A DNA stretch of 64,000 bases from Roseomonas sp. KE2513 (lineage in GTDB: Bacteria > Pseudomonadota > Alphaproteobacteria > Acetobacterales > Acetobacteraceae): positions 1 to 64,000 of the forward strand of contig NZ_RCVR01000016.1 of the NCBI RefSeq assembly GCF_016107305.1, in the 5' to 3' direction. Both the position numbers and the translations under genes were made by a program. The notes beneath the pieces are model-generated. The model made no database searches. It had not been told where the DNA came from and saw nothing but the letters and a program-made list of their open reading frames with translations. Below, in pieces: positions 24,288 to 32,206 of this stretch. Each line of letters starts with the position of its first letter. Position 1 is the first letter of the stretch.

Positions 24288-25577
24288 TCAGGCCGGCAGG
24301 TAGGCGCCGTCGCGCCGCAGGCGTTCGCGCAGGGCGGCCGGGTCCACCTGCCGCGCGCCACCATTGCCGGCACAGGCGAGGGCGGCGGCGGTGCCGGCGG
24401 CCTGGCCGATCGCCATGGTGGTGGGCATCACGCGCGTCGAGGCATGGGCGCCGTGGCTGGCGGAGATGCCGCGCCCGGCGACGAGGGCGTTGTCGAGCCC
24501 GGTCGGCACGAGGCAGCGGTAGGGAATCTCGTAGCTCTTGTCGCCGCCGAGGGTCTCGAAGTGCAAACCGGTGCCCTTCGCCGGATGGATGTCCATCGGA
24601 TAGGCCCCGACCGCGACCGCATCCGGGAAGCGCCGCTCCGCGCGAAGATCCTCCGGAGTCAGCACGAAGTCGCCGCGCACGCGCCGTGATTCCCGGATGC
24701 CGAGCTGCGCCGCCAGGGCGACCAGCCTTCCGCCCTCGCAGCCCGGCACATGGGCCGCCAGGAAATCGGCGGCCGCGAAGGCCTGCCGGCGCCCCTCCAT
24801 CTCTCCGGCCGAGAGCTGGAAGGGATCCGTCGCGTCGAGGTTGACCCGGCTGATGTTGAACCAGCCGTCATTGGTGCCGGGGATGCGGCTCTGGTGCAGG
24901 GCCGCCCGCGCCAGCGCGCCGCTCTCGACCCCCCGGGTGCAGAGGTCCTTCAGCTCGGCGGGTCCAAGGGCGCCGAAGCGGTCGAAGTCGATCGGTCCGA
25001 AGCGGAACATCATGGTGGCGGGCTGCGGCGCCTCGTCCGGCTCCAGCGGCAGGAAGGCCGCGCCCGCGCGCGCCAGGACATCGAGATCGCCCGAGGCATC
25101 AATGACGAAACCTGGCCGGATCGCGAGCGGGCCCGCCTTCGTGAGCACCGTCACGCTCGCGATGGCGGATCCCTGCCTGGCCACGTCGAGGACCGTGGCA
25201 TGGAAGAGAGGGCGTACGCCGGCCTCGGCCGTTATTTCATCGAGGACGAGTTTCAGCCTTTCAGGGTCGTAGGAGACCTGGTCCATCTGATGGCCGGTGG
25301 ACATGGTAAAGCGGGTGTGGCCGCCTGAGCCGCCGTGCCGCTCGAGGCGCCCGACCACCTCCTCAGCAAGGCCCTGGATGACCTGCCGGCCGGCGGCGGT
25401 TTCCCAGCCGACGAATTGCCCCACCGCCGCCGCCGTCGCGCTGCCGCCGAGGAAGCCCCAGCGCTCCACGAGCAGAACCCGGGCTCCGGCCCTTGAGGCG
25501 GCGACCGCCGCGACCGTGCCGGCCATGCCGCCGCCACAGACCATGACGTCGGCACAGGTGTCGAGATACGGCTGCAT
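24288..25577 (-). CDS. FAD-dependent oxidoreductase (FAD_oxidored type)
   Basis: 429 residues. N-terminal dinucleotide motif VMVCGGGMAGTVAAVAASRA followed by an acidic residue in LLVERWGFLGGSAT, a mid-protein VIDASGDLDVLARAGA and the C-terminal FAD signature NALVAGRGISASHGAHASTR. These match the FAD-dependent oxidoreductase family found in many catabolic clusters, in which the substrate is usually unknown. It begins the leftward operon with a Bug protein and an IclR regulator. ATG 25577 is preceded by AGGCGG. A strong palindrome lies 22 bases upstream of the start codon. Confidence 0.88.
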   Translation of the reverse strand: MQPYLDTCADVMVCGGGMAGTVAAVAASRAGARVLLVERWGFLGGSATAAAVGQFVGWETAAGRQVIQGLAEEVVGRLERHGGSGGHTRFTMSTGHQMDQVSYDPERLKLVLDEITAEAGVRPLFHATVLDVARQGSAIASVTVLTKAGPLAIRPGFVIDASGDLDVLARAGAAFLPLEPDEAPQPATMMFRFGPIDFDRFGALGPAELKDLCTRGVESGALARAALHQSRIPGTNDGWFNISRVNLDATDPFQLSAGEMEGRRQAFAAADFLAAHVPGCEGGRLVALAAQLGIRESRRVRGDFVLTPEDLRAERRFPDAVAVGAYPMDIHPAKGTGLHFETLGGDKSYEIPYRCLVPTGLDNALVAGRGISASHGAHASTRVMPTTMAIGQAAGTAAALACAGNGGARQVDPAALRERLRRDGAYLPA

Positions 25578-25906
25578 ATTCCGCCTATGCGTGCGCTGTG
25601 CGCATTAAAATGCGCAATTCGCACAAATTAGATCTCTTGCTTGTTCGTGTCGAGCAGGTCGGCTGAGCTGACTTATCGAAACATCAACGAATAAATTCTG
25701 CAATAATGCCGAAGACACATCAATACATGACGGTTCAACCCTGAGTTGTTGACAAACTTTACAGATAACGTGTTTCGTCTTCGCAATATCGTAGAAGTAG
25801 TTGGAAAGGCAGGTCACCGTCATTGGGCATGGGAATTGCGTTTCCGGCTTCGCTGGCGAACGCGGCCTTTTCTGACACTTGGCCGGCTCGCAGCCAGGAG
25901 GAAACA
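25578..25906. other. AT-rich intergenic region between divergent genes
   Basis: 329 bases between the FAD oxidoreductase (leftward) and the PEP-CTERM gene (rightward), markedly richer in A and T than the surrounding DNA (for example ATAAATTCTGCAATAATG around 25690). It contains a palindrome at 25599 and a TTGACA at about 25749 on the plus strand without a convincing -10 partner. No gene is supported. Confidence 0.5.
25599..25616. promoter_or_regulatory. 18-bp palindrome, candidate operator
   Basis: TGCGCATT-AA-AATGCGCA is a perfect inverted repeat with 8-base arms, flanked by further GCGCA repeats (GTGCGCTG to the left, AATTCGCAC to the right). It sits 22 bases upstream of the start codon of the FAD oxidoreductase operon, where a repressor such as the operon's own IclR protein would act. 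Confidence 0.45.
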
Positions 25907-26893
25907 ATGACCGTTGCTTGCTTGAGATTCGGGCCGATGAAGGCTGTGGCTGCGCTGACCTTTGCCCTGGCGCTGCCCTGCGCGTCCGCCTCAGCGGAAA
26001 CCATCCTCTTCGTTGGTAACAGCTTCACCTATGGCGACCCGGCCGGCGGGCCGCCGACCGTGCGGAACTACCGGCCCAACACCGTGACCGACCTGGTCGG
26101 CACCGGCATCGGCGGCGTGCCCGCGCTGTTCAAGGCTTTCACGGTTCAGGCAGGGCTCGACTATACCGTCAGCCTCGAGACCCAGGGCGGTACTGGCCTC
26201 GACTACCACTACAACAACCGCCTCGGCCTCATTAACCAGCCCTGGGACAATGTCGTTCTCCAGAGCTACAGCACGCTCGATTCCGCCCGCCCGGGCAATC
26301 CCGCGACGCTGATCCAGTACTCCGCGCTGCTGGCGAACACGTTCACGGCGCAGAACCCGAACGTCAACATCCTGCTGGACGCCACCTGGTCCCGCGCCGA
26401 CCAGACCTACCTGCCCACGGGGGCCTGGTACGGCCAGGACATCAGCGCGATGCAGCGGGACGTCGAGGCCGGTTACCGCGCGGCCGATGCGAACTCGGCC
26501 CTGATCGACGGCGTGATTCCCGTCGGCGCGGCCTGGGACCGGGCGATCCGGACGGGTTTCGCGGATCCCAATCCCTATGATGGGATCATGGCTGGGCTGG
26601 TGAACCTCTGGGCGCCCGACAGCTACCACGCCAGCCCCTACGGCTATTACCTCGAGGCGCTGATGTTCTTCGGCAGCATTACCGGCCTGGATCCGCTGAG
26701 CCTCGGGGCGAACGAGTATGTCGCGCGGGACCTTGGCTTCACCACAAGCCAGGCGCTCGCCCTGCAGCAGATCGCGCACGACCAGCTCGCGGTCGCCGTG
26801 CCCGAGCCCGCCTCGCTTGTCCTGTTCGGCGTGGGGCTGCTCGGCATGGGGCTCGTGCGCCGCCGCCGTGCGACGGCCGACCTGCCGGCCTGA
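25907..26893 (+). CDS. PEP-CTERM-anchored SGNH-like hydrolase
   Basis: 328 residues. ATG 25907 is preceded by AGGAGGAAACA. An export signal (AVAALTFALALPCASASA) is followed by an SGNH-type block I (ILFVGNSFTYG, with the nucleophile Ser position), a late Asp-x-x-His (APDSYHASPYG) and a C-terminal PEP-CTERM sorting tail: VPEPASL, a hydrophobic helix and a terminal RRRR cluster. Such proteins are processed by an exosortase and linked to surface polysaccharide or exported. The hydrolase activity is inferred from the motifs; substrate unknown. No exosortase gene is in the window. The gene is followed by a clear terminator. Confidence 0.85.
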   Translation: MTVACLRFGPMKAVAALTFALALPCASASAETILFVGNSFTYGDPAGGPPTVRNYRPNTVTDLVGTGIGGVPALFKAFTVQAGLDYTVSLETQGGTGLDYHYNNRLGLINQPWDNVVLQSYSTLDSARPGNPATLIQYSALLANTFTAQNPNVNILLDATWSRADQTYLPTGAWYGQDISAMQRDVEAGYRAADANSALIDGVIPVGAAWDRAIRTGFADPNPYDGIMAGLVNLWAPDSYHASPYGYYLEALMFFGSITGLDPLSLGANEYVARDLGFTTSQALALQQIAHDQLAVAVPEPASLVLFGVGLLGMGLVRRRRATADLPA

Positions 26894-26937
26894 ACCCTGC
26901 CGAGGGGCGGCACGCCGCCCCTCACGGCCGACATGAC

Positions 26938-26969
26938 GGGGCCGGGCGCTCGGGCGTCCGGCCCTTTTT
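26938..26969 (+). terminator. rho-independent terminator
   Basis: GGGCCGGGCGC-TCGG-GCGTCCGGCCC forms a long GC stem (one G-T wobble) immediately followed by TTTTT at 26965-26969, 45 bases after the PEP-CTERM gene stop. A second perfect hairpin (GAGGGGCGGC-AC-GCCGCCCCTC at 26902-26923) precedes it but has no T run. Confidence 0.8.
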
Positions 26970-27074
26970 GCCGCTGGTCTTTGCCGGGGACTGAGGCGGG
27001 TGCTTCGGCCTTCCCAACCAGTAGCCCCTGGGTGCTGAACGCCGCTTCGGATGATGGTCTGGCGTCGGGGGCGA

Positions 27075-28427
27075 TCACCCGCGGGCAATTAGCCTGCCGG
27101 CCTCGCCCTCCGCCTGTTCGTCCGATTGCCCCATGCCGTGCGGGCGGGCCGAAGCCGCCACCTCCTCGGCATCCGGGTCGCGGCCATGATGGCGATCGAG
27201 GAGGCGCATGATCGGGGTGACGGTCAGCCCGTGCAGGAGGACCGACATCAGGACGATGAGGCCCACCAGCCCCCATAGCCGTTCAGCGCCGGGCGCCTCC
27301 ATGTGGTTGAGGCCATAGGCGAGATAGTAGAAGGAGCCGACGCCGCGGATGCCGAAGAAGGCGAGGGTCAGCTTCTCGCCCATGTCCGCCTTGAAGCCGG
27401 AGAGTCCGATCAGGCCTGTCACCGGACGTATGACCAGCAGGATGACGGCCGCGATCCCGGCATCGGCCCAGGTGACGGGAGAGAGGAGACCGCTGACTAG
27501 CGCCCCGCCGAAGAGCAGCAGCAGGACCATCATGGCGATGCGCTCGATCTGCTCGGTGATCTCGTGCATCTGCACCTGGAAGTCGTGCTCGCGGTGGGCG
27601 TGCCGGAACGCGACGGCCGTCACGAACACGGCCAGGAAGCCGTAGCAGTGAATGATCTCCGTCAGCCCGTAGGAAACAAGCGTGGCGGACAGGGCGATCA
27701 GCCCATCACCAGTCTTGGCCAGCTTGGTCTCGGCCGGGACATGGAAGGTCAACCAGCCGAAGGCGCGCCCGATCAGCCATCCGGCCACCACGCCGGCACC
27801 GACCTCCCATAGCACGCGGTAGCTGAACCATTCGACGAACCAGGTTTTCTCCGTACCCGCGACCGCGGCGAGCGCGATGGCGAGATGGACGAAGGGGAAG
27901 GCGAGCCCGTCATTAAGCCCGGCCTCCGAGGTGAGGCCGAAGCGCACCTCGTCCTCCTCCCCGCTCCTGGGCGGGCCCACCTGCACGTCGGCGGCGAGCA
28001 CGGGATCGGTGGGGGCAAGGCTGGCCGCCAGCAGGATGGCCACCGCCCAGGGCAGGCCCATCCCCCAGCCAAGGAGAAGGGCGATCGCGAGAATGCCGAG
28101 GGGCATGGTGATGCCGAGCAATCGCCAGGTGACAGCCCAGCTTCGCAAATCGAAAATGCGGTCGAGCTTCAGGCCTGCGCCCATGAGGGCGATGATCACG
28201 ACGAATTCGGTGAGGCGTTCGGTGATCTCCGGGTAGTCGAGCGGCACCGGGCGGATCGTCACCTGCGGGAGGGAGAACAGGCCGGCACCGAGCGCGATGC
28301 AGACGATCGGCAGGGAGAGCGGCAAACGCTTCAGAACAAGGGGAAGCCAGGCCACGAGAGCGATGAGGAAGCCGAAGCCGGTGAGGGCGAGGATATAAGG
28401 GTTCGGAAGCCATGAACTGTCTGTCAT
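27075..28427 (-). CDS. cation:proton antiporter (Na+/H+ exchanger family, CPA1-like)
   Basis: 450 residues, about 12 membrane helices. Helix motifs of the family are visible: LAPTDPVLAADVQVG and the ion-binding SEAGLNDGLAFPF, plus FFGIRGVGSFYYLAYGLN. It exchanges Na+ or K+ for H+ at the inner membrane for pH and salt control. The cytosolic C-terminal tail is short and acidic/His-containing. It stands alone; its stop faces the terminator of the PEP-CTERM gene. Exact ion preference is not predictable. Confidence 0.9.
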   Translation of the reverse strand: MTDSSWLPNPYILALTGFGFLIALVAWLPLVLKRLPLSLPIVCIALGAGLFSLPQVTIRPVPLDYPEITERLTEFVVIIALMGAGLKLDRIFDLRSWAVTWRLLGITMPLGILAIALLLGWGMGLPWAVAILLAASLAPTDPVLAADVQVGPPRSGEEDEVRFGLTSEAGLNDGLAFPFVHLAIALAAVAGTEKTWFVEWFSYRVLWEVGAGVVAGWLIGRAFGWLTFHVPAETKLAKTGDGLIALSATLVSYGLTEIIHCYGFLAVFVTAVAFRHAHREHDFQVQMHEITEQIERIAMMVLLLLFGGALVSGLLSPVTWADAGIAAVILLVIRPVTGLIGLSGFKADMGEKLTLAFFGIRGVGSFYYLAYGLNHMEAPGAERLWGLVGLIVLMSVLLHGLTVTPIMRLLDRHHGRDPDAEEVAASARPHGMGQSDEQAEGEAGRLIARG

Positions 28428-28614
28428 GTCCGCTTAACGAGCGCGCACGGACCTCGTTCCGGGGCGAGAGCGGGCCGATCCGTAAGAACGCATTCTGCGC
28501 TATCCGGGCGACCTGCAGCGCGTCGATTGGGGCTGGCATGTCTCCGAAGGGGGTCGCATTCTCGGGCCATAAACAGCCCGACCGGCCGCCACAGGCTGTC
28601 TGAGGAAAATGTCC

Positions 28615-29445
28615 ATGATGCGGAATCCGTCGCAGGAGCGGGATCGTGCAGGCCCGATGGCCCCGGCAGGAAGGGGCCGCCGCGCGCTGCTTCTCGGCGC
28701 TGCGGCCTTCCCCTTCCTCGCCCGGCGCGCCGCCGCGGCGGAGCTGGTGGTCTTCAGCTCCGGCGGGCTCAATGCTGCCTATCTCACGCTCGTCCCGGCG
28801 TTTCAGCAGCAGACCGGCCATAGCCTCGTCAGCGTCCAGGCCTCCTCCATGGGCGCGGCGCCGGATGCCATTCCGCAGCGCCTCGGGCGTGGCGAGCCCG
28901 CCGACGTGCTGCTGCTCGCGAGCGGCGGGCTGGAGCCGCTGGTGGCGCGGGGCCTCATCATGCCCGATAGCCGGGTGGACATCGCGCGGAGCCTGATCGG
29001 CATGTGCGTCCGCGCCGGGGCGCCGAAGCCCGATATCTCCTCCGTGGACGACTTCCGGCAGGTGCTGCTGAACGCCTCCTCCATCGCCTATTCGGCGAGC
29101 GCGAGTGGGGTTTATATCGAGAACGAGATGTACCGGCGCCTCGGCATCCATGAGCAGGTCATGCCGAAGTCGCGGCGCATCCTTTCCGAGCGCGTCGCGA
29201 GCGTCGTGGCGCGCGGCGATGCCGAGATCGGGTTCCAGCAGGTGAGCGAGATCCTCTTCGTCGAGGGCGCCACCTATGTCGGAACGATCCCGGAGCCGGT
29301 GCAGCTACCGACTATCTTCTGCGCGGCGATTCCCGCGAAGGCGCGGGAACCCGAGGCGGCGCGCGCCCTCATCCGCTTCCTCGCCTCGCCCGAGGCCGCG
29401 CCGGCGCTGGAGCGGACGGGGCTGGAGCCGCTGAACCGGGGCTGA
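28615..29445 (+). CDS. ModA-like periplasmic substrate-binding protein
   Basis: 276 residues. After an Arg-rich lead with a Tat-like GRRALLLGAAAFPFLARRAAA signal, the mature domain resembles type-2 binding proteins of the molybdate group: LVVFSSGGLNAAYLTLVPAF, ADVLLLASGGLEPLVARG, IAYSASASGVYIENEMYRRLG and GDAEIGFQQVSEILFVEG. ATG 28615 is favoured because GAGGAAA lies 9 bases before it; ATG 28609 is too close to that site. There are no ModB/ModC genes beside it, so it may be a free-standing binder or sensor, and the ligand need not be molybdate. Confidence 0.75.
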   Translation: MMRNPSQERDRAGPMAPAGRGRRALLLGAAAFPFLARRAAAAELVVFSSGGLNAAYLTLVPAFQQQTGHSLVSVQASSMGAAPDAIPQRLGRGEPADVLLLASGGLEPLVARGLIMPDSRVDIARSLIGMCVRAGAPKPDISSVDDFRQVLLNASSIAYSASASGVYIENEMYRRLGIHEQVMPKSRRILSERVASVVARGDAEIGFQQVSEILFVEGATYVGTIPEPVQLPTIFCAAIPAKAREPEAARALIRFLASPEAAPALERTGLEPLNRG

Positions 29446-29503
29446 GCCCAACGTTCGGGCGTGGGGCCATCGGCTGTCCCTCCCAACGCCCCAGGCAGGA
29501 CCA

Positions 29504-30568
29504 TCAGGGGATGATCCGGGCCTCCCGCAGCGTTGTGAACAGGTCGAAGAAGGAGTCCTCCGTCGCCTGGTAGGCGAGGAAGCCGAGCTTACGGCTCTTG
29601 CTCATGTCGGTGACGACCTCGATCGGGCGGCCCAGATCGGCATCGGTGTGCCAGGCGGAGGCCAGGCGGTTCAGGTCGGGCTCGGCGAGGTGGTAGCGCT
29701 CCGCGATCTCGCGCCAGAGCGGGCCGGCATCGGCCAGCTGCTGCTCGAGTGGCGTCCCCTGGCCAGGGAAGGGCGCGGGCTGCAGGCCGAACCAGCTGGC
29801 GAGACGCCCCCACATCCAGCTCCATCGGAACACGTCGCCGTTCACCACGTTGAAGGCCTGGTTCCGCGCGGCCGGGGTGGTCGCGGCCCATTCGAGCTGG
29901 CGGGCCAGCAGGCGGGCGTCGGTCATATCGGTCAGCCCGTTCCACTGCGCGGCGGAACCAGGGAAGAGGAAGGGGCGGCCGGTCTCCCGGCAGAGCGTGG
30001 CATAGGCCGCGAGGGTGACGCCCATGTTCATGGCATTGCCGAGGGCGTAGCCGATGATGGTGTGGGGCCGGTGCACGCTCCAGCCGAAGCCGTCCCGCGC
30101 TGCCGCGGCGAAAACCTCGTCCTCCTGGGCGTAGTAAAAGTTTTCGACATCCAGCCGCGGCTGCTCCTCGCGGAAGGGCGTGGCGGGCAGGCTGCCCTTT
30201 CCGTAGTTCTCGAAGGGGCCGAGATAGTGCTTCAGGCCGGTGACCAGCGCGACGTGCCGAACGGTGCCGCCGGGTTGCAGCGCGTCCAGCAGGTTGCGCA
30301 CCATGGCGGCATTAACCCGGATATTCTCCGCCTCCGTGGGCTGGCGCAGCCAGGTGGTGATGAAAACGTGGCTCGGGCGCTGGTCGCGCAGCGCGGCCTG
30401 GAGCCCGGCAGGGTTCAGCAGGTCGGCCGCGACGGGGCGCAGCCCTTCGATGTCGCCCGGCGGGCGCCGCGCGAGGCCGCTGACCTCCCAGCCCTGGCCG
30501 AGCAGGCGTCGGGCCAGGTTGTTGCCCACAATGCCGCTGACGCCCGCGATCAGTGCTGATCCCGTCAT
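29504..30568 (-). CDS. PRISE-type SDR (progesterone 5-beta-reductase / iridoid synthase-like enone reductase)
   Basis: 354 residues. N-terminal GVSGIVGNNLARRL, the diagnostic TGLKHYLGPFENYG with the catalytic Lys, and DVENFYYAQEDEVF with the catalytic Tyr are the hallmarks of the PRISE family of NADPH-dependent 1,4-enone reductases. HRPHTIIGYALGNAMNMG and QAFNVVNGDVFRWSWMW also fit. The enzymes reduce activated C=C bonds of small enones. It is a single gene facing a ModA-like gene tail to tail; no pathway partner is recognisable. Confidence 0.88.
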   Translation of the reverse strand: MTGSALIAGVSGIVGNNLARRLLGQGWEVSGLARRPPGDIEGLRPVAADLLNPAGLQAALRDQRPSHVFITTWLRQPTEAENIRVNAAMVRNLLDALQPGGTVRHVALVTGLKHYLGPFENYGKGSLPATPFREEQPRLDVENFYYAQEDEVFAAAARDGFGWSVHRPHTIIGYALGNAMNMGVTLAAYATLCRETGRPFLFPGSAAQWNGLTDMTDARLLARQLEWAATTPAARNQAFNVVNGDVFRWSWMWGRLASWFGLQPAPFPGQGTPLEQQLADAGPLWREIAERYHLAEPDLNRLASAWHTDADLGRPIEVVTDMSKSRKLGFLAYQATEDSFFDLFTTLREARIIP

Positions 30569-30808
30569 GTTTCAGCCCTGCCCCTTTGTTCGACCCTCGC
30601 AGCCAAATATGCGGGGCGGAGAGACCAGAAGGCGCCCTGCGGTGAAAGGTTTGCTCCTGGGTGTCCAAGGATGCGTCCTGCCAACGTCCTCGTCCGGCAC
30701 GCCACCAGCATGGTGCGGCAACTGCTGATGCGAACCACCGTTGCTTTTTCCACCATGCCGATGTCCGACTTACGGATGGCATCGGCCATAGCGCCCAGGA
30801 GTACAACG

Positions 30809-31147
30809 ATGGCCACGAAAGCAGCGTCAAAGACGTCCGAGAAGGCATCCGGGGATGCCGAGCCGGTGAAGGCCAAGAAGGTCGCCAAGCCGGCCAAGGG
30901 CCACAAGCCGAACGCGCTTCAGCAGCCGCTCCAGCCGTCCGCGGAACTGGCGGCCGTGGTGGGCGAGGAGAAGCTCGCCCGCGGCGAGGCGGTCAGCAAG
31001 GTCTGGGCCTATATTAAGGAGAACAAGCTCCAGAACCCGAAGGATGGCCGCGAGATCCTGGCCGACGACAATCTGCAGAAGGTGTTCGGCAAGGATAAGG
31101 TAACGATGTTCGAGATGAACAAGTACCTCGCTCAGCACCTGAAATAG
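30809..31147 (+). CDS. SWIB/MDM2 domain protein
   Basis: 112 residues. A Lys/Ala-rich N-terminal tail of about 50 residues (VKAKKVAKPAKGHKPNALQQ) is followed by one SWIB domain: LAAVVGEEKLARGEAVSKVW, YIKENKLQNPKDGREILADD and a final TMFEMNKYLAQHLK. CAGGAG 8 bases upstream fixes the start at ATG 30809. SWIB domains are found in eukaryotic chromatin remodelling complexes and, as short stand-alone proteins, in Chlamydiae and many proteobacteria. The basic tail suggests nucleic-acid binding or a chromosome-associated role. The gene stands alone. Confidence 0.88.
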   Translation: MATKAASKTSEKASGDAEPVKAKKVAKPAKGHKPNALQQPLQPSAELAAVVGEEKLARGEAVSKVWAYIKENKLQNPKDGREILADDNLQKVFGKDKVTMFEMNKYLAQHLK

Positions 31148-31340
31148 GCAGCAGCCGGCCCCGCGCCTGCGCTGTGATGGAGTGTTCATCGCGGAGCGGT
31201 TCGGCGTCGGTGGGGGTGATGCTTTCATCCCCCATTGGAAGCCTTCCCAAGCGAGGTTGTGATCCGGACGGATGATCCTTCTCCACGGACCATCGCGGGC
31301 ATAGCCTCCTGAGCCGATCAAATCGGCTGCGGAGATGCTC

Positions 31341-32075
31341 ATGCCCATCAGTGAAGTCCGGATCGCGCGCCGCTCGGTTTTCATCCTGGCGGGCGCGGCG
31401 CTGCTCCTGCCGCGTGGGCGGGCAGCGACCGCGCAGCCAGCGGCGGGCGCCCGCATCGGCATCATCGGATCGGGACGGCTGGGTGGAACGGTCGGCACGC
31501 TCCTGGCGAAGGCCGGACATTCGGTCCTCTTCTCCTCTCGTCATCCGGAGCGGTTGAAGGAGCTGGTGGAAGCCGCGGGCCCCAATGCCAGGGCGGGCAC
31601 GCCGGCCGAGGCGGCCGCTTTCGGCGAGGCCCTGCTGGTGGCCGTGCCCTATGGCGCGCTTCCGCAGGTCGGGCAGGAGCTGGGCGGCGCCTTGCGGGGC
31701 AAGGTGGTGCTGGACGCCTGCAACGCGGTGGTGACGCGCGACGGGGCAGTCGGGCAGGCGGCCATCGAGCGCGGCATTGGGCTGGCCTCGGCGGAGCATC
31801 TGCCGGGGGCACGGGTGGTGCGGGCCTTCAACACACTGGGCTCTCGCGTGCTGGCGGAAGGGGCGCATCGGGCAGGGGCGCCGATCGCCATTCCCATCGC
31901 GGGCGACGACGCGGCCGCGCTCGAGACCGCCGCGGCGCTGGTGCGGGATGCCGGTTTCGATCCGGTCGTCGTGGGCCCGCTTTCCCGGGCGTCCGATTTC
32001 GCAATGGGCGCGCGGGGCTACGGGCAGGCGGTGACCGCGCCGGAGCTTCGCCGGATCCTGGGTCTTCCTTCTTAA
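31341..32075 (+). CDS. exported NAD(P)-binding Rossmann protein, F420:NADP reductase-like
   Basis: 244 residues. The leader IARRSVFILAGAALLLPRGRA has a twin-arginine pattern and an Ala-rich cleavage region. The mature part is a Rossmann fold with IGIIGSGRLGGTVGTLL, SSRHPERL (an Arg-containing NADP-type second strand), LVAVPYGALPQV and RAFNTLGSRVL, matching the NADPH-dependent F420 reductase family (NADP-binding part). ATG 31341 is chosen because GCGGAG lies 7 bases upstream. Tat export would allow a folded protein with bound nucleotide to reach the periplasm. No partner gene is seen; the substrate is unknown. Confidence 0.8.
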   Translation: MPISEVRIARRSVFILAGAALLLPRGRAATAQPAAGARIGIIGSGRLGGTVGTLLAKAGHSVLFSSRHPERLKELVEAAGPNARAGTPAEAAAFGEALLVAVPYGALPQVGQELGGALRGKVVLDACNAVVTRDGAVGQAAIERGIGLASAEHLPGARVVRAFNTLGSRVLAEGAHRAGAPIAIPIAGDDAAALETAAALVRDAGFDPVVVGPLSRASDFAMGARGYGQAVTAPELRRILGLPS

Positions 32076-32206
32076 GCATTTCCTGGCCGGGGGTTCCTCG
32101 GCCATGCGGAGTGGTTCAACGCGAAGAACGATGGACAGGAGCAGCTCTTCTCGAGGCAACGCATAGGCGCAGGCAGGAGGGAACATTTGTGTCCAGCGGC
32201 CCTCCC

